This document shows, in pieces, positions 53,034 to 61,415 of a stretch of DNA of 64,000 bases; within the stretch, counting starts at the first letter, position 1, and every line of letters begins with the position of its first letter. A program made the translations under genes and the position numbers. The DNA comes from Mycolicibacterium phocaicum. GTDB taxonomy: Bacteria; Actinomycetota; Actinomycetes; Mycobacteriales; Mycobacteriaceae. The DNA is taken from the NCBI RefSeq assembly GCF_010731115.1, contig NZ_AP022616.1, positions 2,666,001-2,730,000 on the forward strand. Direction: 5' to 3'. The notes beneath the pieces were generated by a model. That model saw only the letters and a list, made by a program, of their open reading frames with translations, was not told where the DNA came from and made no database searches.

Positions 53034-53456
53034 ATGATCGAGCGTCCGACCGCCCGCTACGGGCGCCAGCGCATGTCCCGGCTGACCCGTCGCCGCATCG
53101 CGATCGGCCTCACGCTCCTCATCGTCGTCGCTGGTGTGGCGCTCGCGTTCGTCGGTTTCCAGCGCCTGGGGACGTCCCCCGTCAAGGGCGAGTTGAGCAC
53201 CTACAAACTCATCGACAACGAAACCGTTGCGGTGACCATCTCGGTCACGCGCGAGGACCCGTCCACGCCGGCGGTGTGCATCGTGCGGGCGAGGGCGCTC
53301 GACGGCAGCGAAACCGGGCGGCGCGAGATTCTCGTCGTGCCGGCAGAGGCCAAGACGGTCCAGGTGACGGCCGTCGTGAAGTCCACAAAACCGCCGGTCG
53401 TCGGCGACGTCTACGGCTGTGGCACCGACGTGCCGTCGTACCTCGTCGCGCCCTGA
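53034..53456 (+). CDS. DUF4307 single-pass membrane protein (Rv1081c-like)
   Basis: 140 aa. Basic N-terminus, one transmembrane helix (IAIGLTLLIVVAGVALAFVG), then an exported beta-rich domain (SVTREDPSTPAVCIVRARAL, VYGCGTDVPSYLV) with two cysteines. Function unknown. Divergent from mca. Confidence 0.85.
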   Translation: MIERPTARYGRQRMSRLTRRRIAIGLTLLIVVAGVALAFVGFQRLGTSPVKGELSTYKLIDNETVAVTISVTREDPSTPAVCIVRARALDGSETGRREILVVPAEAKTVQVTAVVKSTKPPVVGDVYGCGTDVPSYLVAP

Positions 53457-53720
53457 ACACCGGCCGGGTGACCAACCGTCCGGCGAACTCCGAACTGCGA
53501 AATCATGACCGTTTGGAGACGCCCAAGTGGTACGCTTGCTCAGTACACGGTTCCGACTGGGGCCGTGTATTGCTGCATTAGCGGGCACCTGCTGGCACCT
53601 TCTGGGGGGACCTGGACCTGCCGTCGCGATCGCAGCACCGCCGGCCCCAAGCAACGGGGCAACCCCGGACACACCGCCCGGGCATACACGCACGCTTACA
53701 ACGACAGGAGAGCAGCAGAC
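53457..53720 (+). other. greA leader / intergenic region
   Basis: 264 bases with no gene I accept. The segment has several GC-rich inverted stretches (CAGTACACGG...CCGTGTATTG at 53540-53570; GGGCACCTGCTGGCACC) that could form a structured 5' leader. A TACGCT -10-like hexamer occurs near 53532. Confidence 0.35.
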
Positions 53721-54215
53721 ATGACCGATACCCAGGTCACCTGGCTCACCGAAGAAGCATTCGAGCGCCTGAAGGCCGAGCTCGATCAGCTGATCGCCAA
53801 CCGCCCGGTCATCGCTGCCGAGATCAACGACCGCCGCGAAGAGGGCGACCTCCGCGAGAACGGCGGCTACCACGCGGCCCGCGAAGAGCAGGGCCAGCAG
53901 GAAGCCCGCATCCGTCAGCTGCAGGAACTGCTCAACAACGCCAAGGTCGGCGAGGCACCGAAGAAGTCCGGTGTGGCGCTGCCCGGCTCGGTCGTGACCG
54001 TCTACTACGACGACGACCAGAACGACACCGAGACGTTCCTCATCGCCACCCGCCAGGAAGGCGTCACCGACGGCAAGCTCGAGGTGTACTCCCCCAACTC
54101 GCCGCTCGGCCACGCGCTGATCGACGCCAAGGTCGGCGAGGAGCGCAGCTACACGGTGCCCAGCGGCGCCACCGTCAAGGTCACGCTGGTCAAGGCCGAG
54201 CCCTATCACGCCTAG
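53721..54215 (+). CDS. greA: Transcription elongation factor GreA
   Basis: 164 aa; ATG 53721 with AGGAGAG at 8 bases. N-terminal coiled coil with tip acids ([20 protein letters not shown]) and C-terminal FKBP-like domain. It restarts backtracked RNA polymerase by stimulating transcript cleavage. Confidence 0.96.
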   Translation: MTDTQVTWLTEEAFERLKAELDQLIANRPVIAAEINDRREEGDLRENGGYHAAREEQGQQEARIRQLQELLNNAKVGEAPKKSGVALPGSVVTVYYDDDQNDTETFLIATRQEGVTDGKLEVYSPNSPLGHALIDAKVGEERSYTVPSGATVKVTLVKAEPYHA

Positions 54216-54260
54216 CCCTGCGACGGCCGGCCCTACTTCGCCGGCCACCAGCTGACATTC

Positions 54261-54923
54261 ATGGCTCAGATCGCCGAAGACCTGTATCTGCTGCTCCTGG
54301 ACAATTCGTCCGCACAGCCGGGTCTGGATCAACCACGTCGGCACCGGGTGTTGTCCGGTGCCGTCCTGCTGGACCTGGCGCTGGCGTGCCGTATTCGGCC
54401 CGCCGCGCCAGGTGACGGCGCACCCGACGGCCACCTGGTGGCCCTGTCCGGCGACGGCACCGTCGACGCGGTGTCCGCGCCGGCACTGGACCTGCTTCGC
54501 CAGCGACCGCGGCGGCCCGCTGCCGTGATGTCGAAATTGCGCAAAGGCACCGAGGACAGTCTCATCGACCAGCTGCAGCACGCCGGGCAGCTGCGTCGGC
54601 AACCGTTGGGCGGCAACAGGTTCCGGCCGCACTACGCCCTGCCGTTGACGGACCGGGCCCGCGTCGGGCAGGCGCGCGCGGCGATGCTGTCGGCATTGTT
54701 CGACCGCCGACCGCCCGCGCCGGCGACGGCAGCCATCGTGACGCTGCTGCACACCGTCGACGGTCTGGGTTCGCTGATGAGCCTCAACGACCGCGGCTGG
54801 CGGTGGGTGCATGCCCGCGCCGGCGACATCGCCAGCGGCCACTGGGTCAACGAATACGAGACCGGCGTCGCCGAGGTGAACCTCGCGGTCACGGCCGCCG
54901 CGGTACGGGGCGCGCTGGTTTAA
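54261..54923 (+). CDS. GOLPH3/VPS74-like (GPP34) family protein
   Basis: 220 aa. The GPP34 fold shows MAQIAEDLYLLLLD, then RHRVLSGAVLLDLALACRI, a hairpin before LIDQLQHAGQLRRQ, and LTDRARVGQARAAMLSAL. In eukaryotes this fold binds PI4P at the Golgi; in actinobacteria its role is unclear and may concern membrane lipid binding. Convergent with metB, stops overlapping by 3 bases. Confidence 0.85.
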   Translation: MAQIAEDLYLLLLDNSSAQPGLDQPRRHRVLSGAVLLDLALACRIRPAAPGDGAPDGHLVALSGDGTVDAVSAPALDLLRQRPRRPAAVMSKLRKGTEDSLIDQLQHAGQLRRQPLGGNRFRPHYALPLTDRARVGQARAAMLSALFDRRPPAPATAAIVTLLHTVDGLGSLMSLNDRGWRWVHARAGDIASGHWVNEYETGVAEVNLAVTAAAVRGALV

Positions 54924-56092
54924 CCCAGCGCCTGCTCCAGGTCCCCGATCAGGTCGGCCACATCCTCGATGCCGACCGACAGCCGGACCAGGTCGTTCGG
55001 CACCTCCAACTGCGAGCCGGCGGTCGACGCGTGCGTCATGGCGCCCGGATGCTCGATCAGCGACTCCACGCCACCGAGCGACTCGGCGAGAATGAAAATC
55101 TCTGTGCGCGAGCATAATTCGCGGGCGGCCTGCTCGCCGCCGCGCAGCCGCACCGACACCATGCCGCCGAAACCGCTCATCTGCTTGGCCGCCACCTCGT
55201 AGCCCGGATGACTCGACAGACCCGGGTACAGCACCGTCGCGACGGCCTTGTGGTCGTTGAGGAATTCGGCCACCCGCAAGGCGTTTTCGCAGTGCCGCTG
55301 CATGCGCAGCGGCAGCGTCTTCAGACCGCGATAGGTCAGGTAGGCGTCGAACGGGCCCGGCACCGCACCGGCACCGTTCTGCAGGAACGCGAATTTCGCG
55401 TCGAGTTCTTCGTCGTTGGTCACCAGCGCGCCGCCGACGACGTCCGAGTGCCCGCCGATGTACTTGGTGGTCGAGTGCAACACGATGTCCGCCCCGAGGG
55501 CCAACGGCTGCTGCAGCGCCGGCGAGGCAAAGGTGTTGTCCACCAACACCTTCACGCCCGATGTGGCGCCGATCTGCACGATGGCCGCGATGTCGGCGAT
55601 GGACAACAGCGGGTTGGTCGGGGTCTCCACCCAGATCAGCCGGGTCTTCGAGGTGATCGCCGCGCGCACCTCGTCGAGGTTCGACAGCTGCGCCGGCGTG
55701 TGCGTGATACCCCACTGCGTGAAGACCTTGTCGATCAGGCGGAAGGTGCCGCCGTAGGCGTCGTCGGGGATGACGATGTGGTCGCCCGGACGCAGCACGG
55801 CGCGCAGCGCGCAGTCGGTGGCCGCCATGCCGGAGCTGAACGCCCGGCCGTAGTGCCCGCCCTCGACCGCGGCCAGCAGTGTCTCCAGCGCCGCCCGGGT
55901 CGGGTTGCCCGTGCGGGCGTACTCGAATCCGCCGCGCAGCCCGCCCACGCCGTCCTGCGCGAACGTCGAACTGGCGTAGATGGGGGTGTTGACGGCACCG
56001 GTCTGCGGGTCCGGCCGGAACCCGGCATGAATGGCCCGGGTCGACGGTCCGTAGGCGCGGTAGTGGTCTGCCTGGCTGCGCTGCTCACTCAC
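54920..56092 (-). CDS. metB: Cystathionine gamma-synthase
   Basis: 390 aa. A PLP Cys/Met-metabolism enzyme making cystathionine from O-acyl-homoserine and cysteine. The PLP lysine lies in STTKYIGGHSDVVGGALV; also SSGMAATDCALRAVLRPGDH and ESLGGVESLIEHPGAMTH. With cbs 5.3 kb downstream it covers both directions of transsulfuration. Confidence 0.93.
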   Translation of the reverse strand: MSEQRSQADHYRAYGPSTRAIHAGFRPDPQTGAVNTPIYASSTFAQDGVGGLRGGFEYARTGNPTRAALETLLAAVEGGHYGRAFSSGMAATDCALRAVLRPGDHIVIPDDAYGGTFRLIDKVFTQWGITHTPAQLSNLDEVRAAITSKTRLIWVETPTNPLLSIADIAAIVQIGATSGVKVLVDNTFASPALQQPLALGADIVLHSTTKYIGGHSDVVGGALVTNDEELDAKFAFLQNGAGAVPGPFDAYLTYRGLKTLPLRMQRHCENALRVAEFLNDHKAVATVLYPGLSSHPGYEVAAKQMSGFGGMVSVRLRGGEQAARELCSRTEIFILAESLGGVESLIEHPGAMTHASTAGSQLEVPNDLVRLSVGIEDVADLIGDLEQALG

Positions 56093-56102
56093 AGGCGCCA
56101 GC

Positions 56103-56558
56103 CTAGTCGCGGAGCTTGCGCCCTTGGGGGTCGGGAACGTTCCCCATCAGGATCATGATGCCGTCGATCAGCGGCCAGATGGCACCGATGCCGCAGGTCA
56201 CCAGCGAGACGACGAGCTGGAGCACGCCGATGGTCGTGTAGCCCAGATAAAATCGCCCGACGCCGAAGGTGCCCAACAGGATCTGCAGCAGGCCGGCCGT
56301 CACCTTGGACTTGTCCGACAACGGCAGCCCCGTCAGGGGATCACGGCCCCAGGGCGCGGACGGGTCGGCCACGTACTGCGGCGCGTAGCCGTAGCCCGGC
56401 GGCGGGTAACCCGGCTGCTGCGGGTACCCGGGCGGCGGGTAACCGGGCTGTTGGAAACCGGGCTGCTGGGAGTACCCCGGGTATTCGTGGCCGCTGAACG
56501 GCGGCTCGCCCGGCTGCTGCTGACCGGACCCGTCGGCGGGCTGGTAGGGATTCGTCAT
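56103..56558 (-). CDS. TM2-domain protein with Pro/Gln/Gly/Tyr-rich N-terminus
   Basis: 151 aa. Residues 1-75 are a disordered repeat of PGYPQQ/PGYPPP units. Residues 80-145 hold the TM2 domain (SKVTAGLLQILLGTFGVGRF, two helices, then GIGAIWPLIDGIMIL). Function unknown. One of five Pro-rich small membrane genes in this stretch. Confidence 0.85.
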   Translation of the reverse strand: MTNPYQPADGSGQQQPGEPPFSGHEYPGYSQQPGFQQPGYPPPGYPQQPGYPPPGYGYAPQYVADPSAPWGRDPLTGLPLSDKSKVTAGLLQILLGTFGVGRFYLGYTTIGVLQLVVSLVTCGIGAIWPLIDGIMILMGNVPDPQGRKLRD

Positions 56559-56572
56559 TGGTCAGGTCCCGT

Positions 56573-57094
56573 CTAGTAGGTGGTGGTGCCGCTGCTGCCC
56601 ACGATGAGCGCGATCAGGCCGAAATAGAAGATCGCGATCAGCGCGAAAAGCGCCAGCCCGATGTAGCCGACGATCAAACCCGCGAGAGCCATGCCCTCGC
56701 CCTCCTCGCCGCTCTGCTTGATCTGCGACTTGGCGAGGTGCCCGAAGATCACCCCGAGGATCGAGGTGGCCGCACACGTCGCCAAGCCCAGCAGTGAACA
56801 GACCAACGACGCGATGGCCAGGCCGTTCGTCTTCGGCACCGGCGCATAACCCATCGGCATCATGCCGGGCATCGGCGGCATACCCGGATATCCCTGGGCC
56901 ACAGGCGGATACGGCGCGACCGGCGGCGGGTAGCCCGGACCAGGGAAACCGGTGACCGGCGGCGGGGGGAACGGCTCGGGCGCCGGCATCGACGGGTACG
57001 GCTCCGTGCCGTAGGCCGGGAGCGGCGGCATACCGTAGGCCGGGGTCGAAGCCTCCGGCTCGCCCGCACCCTGGTTCTGTTCCTGCTCAGTCAT
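56573..57094 (-). CDS. DUF4190 membrane protein with Pro-rich N-terminus
   Basis: 173 aa from ATG 57094; longer readings overlap the acyl-CoA dehydrogenase. Residues 1-95 are Pro/Tyr/Gly-rich; then [20 protein letters not shown] and two more helices typical of DUF4190. 14 bp upstream of the TM2 gene on the same strand, so co-transcribed. Confidence 0.85.
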   Translation of the reverse strand: MTEQEQNQGAGEPEASTPAYGMPPLPAYGTEPYPSMPAPEPFPPPPVTGFPGPGYPPPVAPYPPVAQGYPGMPPMPGMMPMGYAPVPKTNGLAIASLVCSLLGLATCAATSILGVIFGHLAKSQIKQSGEEGEGMALAGLIVGYIGLALFALIAIFYFGLIALIVGSSGTTTY

Positions 57095-57178
57095 CGTCCA
57101 CCCCGTCTGTCCCTGAGCGACCAGCGTAGCCGGGGCCGCCTCTCGCTTTACGCCGAACTCCCGGTGTAGAACTGCACC

Positions 57179-58345
57179 ATGACAGCCTCGATCGACAATC
57201 TGCTCGGCACCGACGACCTGTTGAGCGCCGAGGACATCGAATTGCGCACCATGGTGCGCCAGTTCGGCGAGCAACGGCTGCGTCCCTACATCGCCGAGTG
57301 GTTCGAGAACGGTTCGGTTCCGGTACGCGAGATCGCCACCGAGGTGGGCAAGCTGGGCCTGCTCGGCATGCACCTCACCGGGTACGGCTGCAGCGGGTCG
57401 ACGGCGACGGCCTACGGGCTGGTGTGCCAGGAGCTGGAGGCCGTGGACAGCGGCATCCGGTCACTGGTGTCGGTGCAGGGCTCGCTGGCCATGTTCGCGA
57501 TCCATCACTGGGGCAGCGAGGAACAGCGCGAGCAGTGGCTGCCGGGCATGGCCGCGGGCGATCTGATCGGCTGCTTCGGTCTCACCGAACCGGACTTCGG
57601 CTCCAACCCCGGCGGCATGCGCACCACCGCCCGACGGGACGGCGACGACTGGGTCCTCAACGGCTCGAAGATGTGGATCACCAACGCCTCGGTCGCCGAT
57701 GTCGCGGTGGTGTGGGCGCGCGCCGAGGAAGGTGTGCTGGGATTCGCGGTACCCACGGACACACCGGGTTTCAGCGCCCGCGAGATGACGCGCAAGATGT
57801 CGCTGCGAGCCTCGGTCACCTCCGAATTCAGCCTCGACGACGTCCGGCTCCCCGAGTCCGCGCGGCTGCCCGGGGCGCGTGGTCTGTCCGGCCCGCTGAG
57901 CTGCCTGTCGGAGGCGCGGTTCGGCATCGTGTTCGGCGCGGTGGGCGCGGCGCGCGACTGCCTGCAGGCGACGCTGGACTACGTCGGCACGCGCACGGTT
58001 TTCGACAAGACGCTCGCGGAATACCAACTGACGCAGGCCAAGATCGCCGACATGGCCGTCGAACTCGGCAAGGCGCAGCTGCTCGCCCTGCAGCTCGGCC
58101 GGCTCAAGGACGCCGGGAAGATCCAGCCCGAGCAGGTGAGCGTCGGCAAGCTGAACAACGTCCGCGAGGCCATCAAGATCGCCCGTCAGTGCCGAACCCT
58201 GTTGGGCGCCAACGGCATCACCCTCGAGTACCCGGTGATCCGGCACGCCAACAACCTGGAGTCGGTGCTTACCTACGAGGGCACGTCCGAGGTGCACCAG
58301 CTGGTGATCGGGCAGGCGCTGACGGGGGTCAGTGCGTTCCGCTGA
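57179..58345 (+). CDS. Acyl-CoA dehydrogenase, glutaryl-CoA dehydrogenase-like
   Basis: 388 aa. FAD enzyme with [19 protein letters not shown] and [17 protein letters not shown]. Catalytic Glu367 in [11 protein letters not shown], and Arg94 in [16 protein letters not shown], the residue that binds the substrate's distal carboxylate in glutaryl-CoA dehydrogenase. So it probably oxidises glutaryl-CoA or a similar dicarboxyl-CoA. Its 3' end overlaps the RDD gene by 17 bp. Confidence 0.88.
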   Translation: MTASIDNLLGTDDLLSAEDIELRTMVRQFGEQRLRPYIAEWFENGSVPVREIATEVGKLGLLGMHLTGYGCSGSTATAYGLVCQELEAVDSGIRSLVSVQGSLAMFAIHHWGSEEQREQWLPGMAAGDLIGCFGLTEPDFGSNPGGMRTTARRDGDDWVLNGSKMWITNASVADVAVVWARAEEGVLGFAVPTDTPGFSAREMTRKMSLRASVTSEFSLDDVRLPESARLPGARGLSGPLSCLSEARFGIVFGAVGAARDCLQATLDYVGTRTVFDKTLAEYQLTQAKIADMAVELGKAQLLALQLGRLKDAGKIQPEQVSVGKLNNVREAIKIARQCRTLLGANGITLEYPVIRHANNLESVLTYEGTSEVHQLVIGQALTGVSAFR

Positions 58346-58826
58346 CAGGGGTGCGCGTGCGCGGCGGCGTCACGCAGACGGTCTCCATCACCATGTCGGC
58401 GAACGTCTGTCGCTTGGCGTCCCACAGCGGCCACAGATAGCCGACGATCGACAGGTCGGCCAGGTGTACCGCCTGCCGGAGCAGTGAGCGCCCGAAACCT
58501 ATTGGCGTCCCTGAGGTTTGACCGACGACCCGGACGCGCAGGGCGGTCTTGCCGAGGCTGGCGCCGGTGCGTCCCTGGCGGTAGCCGAAGTTCCAGACCA
58601 GATAACCGACCATGAGCGCCCAGGTGACAACCAGGCTGACGTAGCCCAGCGTCGAGTAGCCGTCGCCACATTGGGCGCCGCCGTCGAACGCGGAAGTATC
58701 GGTGTCGCACAGCCGGTCTCGCGTGAACCACACCAGTGCCGCACCGGCCGCGGTGAGTACCAGCAGGGGCAGCAGGTCGATGACCGTGGCAGCGGCTCGC
58801 CGCCACCACGGGGCGTACGCCATCAT
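58329..58826 (-). CDS. RDD-family membrane protein, copy 1
   Basis: 165 aa from ATG 58826. RDD domain: PWWRRAAATVIDLLPLLVLT with the Arg/Asp of the family, WNFGYRQGRTGASLGKTALR and LWPLWDAKRQTFADMVM. Similar to copy 2 and to the C-terminal part of the proline-rich antigen Pra. The start overlaps the stop of copy 2 by 3 bases. Confidence 0.88.
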   Translation of the reverse strand: MMAYAPWWRRAAATVIDLLPLLVLTAAGAALVWFTRDRLCDTDTSAFDGGAQCGDGYSTLGYVSLVVTWALMVGYLVWNFGYRQGRTGASLGKTALRVRVVGQTSGTPIGFGRSLLRQAVHLADLSIVGYLWPLWDAKRQTFADMVMETVCVTPPRTRTPVSGTH

Positions 58827-59308
58827 CGCGTCGACACGCAGACGGTCGACATGATCTTGTCGGCCAGGGTCTGCCGCTTGGCGTCCCACAACGGGAACAG
58901 GTAACCGGCGAACACCGGGACGGCGTCGGCGACGTGGGCCAGCTGCCGCACCACCGAGCGACCGAAACCGACGGGCTCCCCCGTCTTTTCGTCGATCACC
59001 TGGAAATGCAACACCCGCTTACCCAGGCTGGAGCCCGTGGTGCCCTGCAGATAGCCGTGATTCCACACCATGAACAACAGCGCGACGACGAGTCCGGCCA
59101 GCCAGATCAGCACACCGGCGACAGAGTTCCCGGTGGCGCAGTACGGGCCGATGCTGTAGTCCGCTTGGTCGGCAAGGCATTTCGTAACGCGCTGGGAGCG
59201 CTCGATCAGACCGCCGACGATGATGACGAACAGCGGCGGGACCCGGTCGATCAGGCTGGCCACCACGCGGGCCCACCAGGGTGTGTAGTTCAAGTCGTCC
59301 TGTCTCAT
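58823..59308 (-). CDS. RDD-family membrane protein, copy 2 (Pra-like without the Pro-rich part)
   Basis: 161 aa. YTPWWARVVASLIDRVPPLF, VWNHGYLQGTTGSSLGKRVL and FPLWDAKRQTLADKIMSTVC closely follow the RDD half of M. tuberculosis Pra (Rv1078) as I recall it, but the Pro-rich N-terminus is missing. The Pro-rich module is instead on the next upstream gene, so the ancestral protein seems rearranged here. Confidence 0.85.
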   Translation of the reverse strand: MRQDDLNYTPWWARVVASLIDRVPPLFVIIVGGLIERSQRVTKCLADQADYSIGPYCATGNSVAGVLIWLAGLVVALLFMVWNHGYLQGTTGSSLGKRVLHFQVIDEKTGEPVGFGRSVVRQLAHVADAVPVFAGYLFPLWDAKRQTLADKIMSTVCVSTR

Positions 59309-59371
59309 GGGGTGCTGCCGTCATGCCTGTTCGGGGGCCGCGACCGGCGTGCCCCCGAACAGGCCACGGCG

Positions 59372-60457
59372 TTACGGCGTCAGCGGGGCGACCTGACCAC
59401 CGCTGAGGCGACGGTAGGTGTACACCAGCATCAGCGAGGCGACCGGACCGGAGACCAGGACACCGACGCCACAGGCGAGGATGCCGGCCGCGGCGATCAA
59501 GCCGGCCACCAGCCAGACCAGGATCACCTGTCCGACATTGGCTTTCACGATCTCGATGCTGGCCTTCAGCGAATCGATCGGCGACAGGTTGCGATCAACC
59601 AGGATCGGGTGCGCGAATATCGCGAACAGCGCGACGATCAGACCGGGGATCACGCACAACACATACCCGATACCGACGAGCACACCGACGATGAGCGTCA
59701 GGACGATCATCGGCCCGATGTAGCGCGGCTTGAAGAACGACCCGATGGTGGTCGGTTGTCCGTCGGCGATGCCGAGCAGGCCGACGTACTGAGCCGACGA
59801 GATGGCCGCCGCGACCACCAGCAACACGAGGTAACCGAGCACCAGGATGGCGATGCTGGCCGGTCCCAGTGAGGTGACGTTGTACGAGTAGCTGAAGCCG
59901 GCGTCGTCTGCCGAGTAGCTCGAAACGGAAGTGTCAGCCAATCCCAGGGCACTGAACTGCACGATGCCGGCGATGACACCGACGATGAGGCCGTAGACCA
60001 ACACCGACACGATCAGCGGCGCCGGGTTCTTGGTGAACTTGTTCCACGCCCACGACAGCGCGTCGCCGACGCTGAACGGGGCGGCACCGCCCGGCGCACC
60101 GTACTGGTAGCCGGCCGGCGGGTATGCCCCTGGCGGCGGCGGCGCGAAGCCACCCTGCGGCGGCGGGGGCGGCGGGTAGGCACCACCCGGAGGCGGGGGC
60201 GGCGGGGCGTATCCACCCTGCCCCGGAGGAGGCGGGTAGCCGCCCTGCGGCGGGGGCGGGAATCCTCCGCCCGGAGGCGGCGGGTAGCCACCCTGCGGCG
60301 GGGGCGGGTAGCCACCCTGCGGTGCCTGCGGAATGTATTCCGTCGGAGCGCCTCCCGGAGGTGGCGGCGGGGGGAACCCACCCGGCGGTGGCTGCGGAAT
60401 GTACTCCGTCGGCTTATTGGCGTCCGGCGGAGTGCCGTCCGTCGGTTGGTCCGTCAT
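59372..60457 (-). CDS. Proline/glycine-rich multi-pass membrane protein
   Basis: 361 aa. Residues 1-125 are repeats of QGGYPPPP-type units, the most repetitive stretch of the window. From 130, DALSWAWNKFTKNPAPLIVS begins a domain with five or six transmembrane segments (glycerophosphodiesterase-membrane/DUF975-like), with PGLIVALFAIFAHPILVDRN. Envelope role likely; function unknown. Confidence 0.82.
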   Translation of the reverse strand: MTDQPTDGTPPDANKPTEYIPQPPPGGFPPPPPPGGAPTEYIPQAPQGGYPPPPQGGYPPPPGGGFPPPPQGGYPPPPGQGGYAPPPPPPGGAYPPPPPPQGGFAPPPPGAYPPAGYQYGAPGGAAPFSVGDALSWAWNKFTKNPAPLIVSVLVYGLIVGVIAGIVQFSALGLADTSVSSYSADDAGFSYSYNVTSLGPASIAILVLGYLVLLVVAAAISSAQYVGLLGIADGQPTTIGSFFKPRYIGPMIVLTLIVGVLVGIGYVLCVIPGLIVALFAIFAHPILVDRNLSPIDSLKASIEIVKANVGQVILVWLVAGLIAAAGILACGVGVLVSGPVASLMLVYTYRRLSGGQVAPLTP

Positions 60458-60508
60458 CTTTCGTCCCTCCGAGCGATGTGATGTGGCGTTTCTGATTACA
60501 AACGTGAA

Positions 60509-60937
60509 CTACACGTACAACGAAATGAACGGCGCTATCGGCACATTGCGAATAACAAACCAAATGCACATTACCGTCAAAACGGCCGGAGCGGCCCAGC
60601 CCCGATGCTGCCAACTGGTTATTCTTCGGCCCACGACGCGGCCGTACGTCCATGCGCCATAGGACCAGACGAGCAATACCAATGCGACCAGGCCAACCGC
60701 ATTGAAATGCAACGCAGCCGAAAAGTCGCCGTGCATCAGCGAATACAGCATTCGCATGCTGCCGCAGCCCGGGCAATCGATACCCAGCAGCGCCTTGGTG
60801 GGGCAGACCGGCATCGGGCCACCCGGCACCGTCGGATTGCTCAGCCAGATCGCGCAGCACACCACGCCGGCGCCGGCCGCAACACCGAGCGGCCCAAGGA
60901 GCGGACTAACCGCCTTGGGCCGCTGGAGGTGTTGCAT
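60509..60937 (-). CDS. DUF2752 membrane protein
   Basis: 142 aa. CPTKALLGIDCPGCGSMRML carries the DUF2752 CPGCG motif with three cysteines that may bind a metal; three transmembrane segments. Overall base composition and the following 51-bp gap are AT-richer than neighbours. Function unknown. Confidence 0.88.
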   Translation of the reverse strand: MQHLQRPKAVSPLLGPLGVAAGAGVVCCAIWLSNPTVPGGPMPVCPTKALLGIDCPGCGSMRMLYSLMHGDFSAALHFNAVGLVALVLLVWSYGAWTYGRVVGRRITSWQHRGWAAPAVLTVMCIWFVIRNVPIAPFISLYV

Positions 60938-60949
60938 TTGAGGTGCGAC

Positions 60950-61330
60950 CTATCCCGAATAGGACGACGTCGAGAAGGAGAACGCGCCGAGCACAACGAC
61001 GAAGATGATGTAGAGCACGGCCACGACAGCACCGGCGATGGCGCCCCACATGGCCCACTTCTTGGCATCATCGGCGGCGGCCTGTGCCAGGTCGGGCCGG
61101 CCCTGCGCCCACAGTCCGGATACCTGCGTCGCCTTGACGATCGACACGATGCCGAACGGCAGGCAGCAGAAGATGGTGACGAGGATGCCCCACACCAGGT
61201 TGTTGTCCGGCGGCCCGCCGGCGCCGGGATATCCACCGACCGGCTGGTAACCGCCGGGCGGGGGCGGCGGGAAATTGCCCGGGGGCGGCGGCGGGAAATT
61301 CCCGGGCGGCGGTGGCGGGTACTCGGTCAT
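60950..61330 (-). CDS. CD225/dispanin-family membrane protein
   Basis: 126 aa. Pro-rich N-terminus (three NFPPPPPG-type repeats), then NLVWGILVTIFCCLPFGIVS and ARPDLAQA-like linker, second helix. This is the CD225 hairpin known from IFITM proteins; bacterial members have unknown roles. 12 bp upstream of the DUF2752 gene, same strand. Confidence 0.88.
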   Translation of the reverse strand: MTEYPPPPPGNFPPPPPGNFPPPPPGGYQPVGGYPGAGGPPDNNLVWGILVTIFCCLPFGIVSIVKATQVSGLWAQGRPDLAQAAADDAKKWAMWGAIAGAVVAVLYIIFVVVLGAFSFSTSSYSG

Positions 61331-61415
61331 TGCGGCCTTTCCAAAGGTGAACAGCGAGAAGCGAGCGGTCTCGCCCTACCGGAGAAGATAAGTCAATCTC
61401 CCCTCAATTACGCGG

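Noticed and set aside
53527..53724. A 65-codon frame ahead of greA
   Set aside because: No ribosome site and composition typical of non-coding GC-rich leader.
52980..55715. A 911-codon open frame on the minus strand
   Set aside because: It runs antisense through greA, DUF4307, the GOLPH3-like gene and metB; its composition is a GC-rich shadow with no domain.
60013..60381. Repetitive sequence in this stretch as a DNA repeat or mobile element
   Set aside because: It is the coding region for the Pro/Gly-rich N-terminus of the membrane protein; repetition is at the peptide level.
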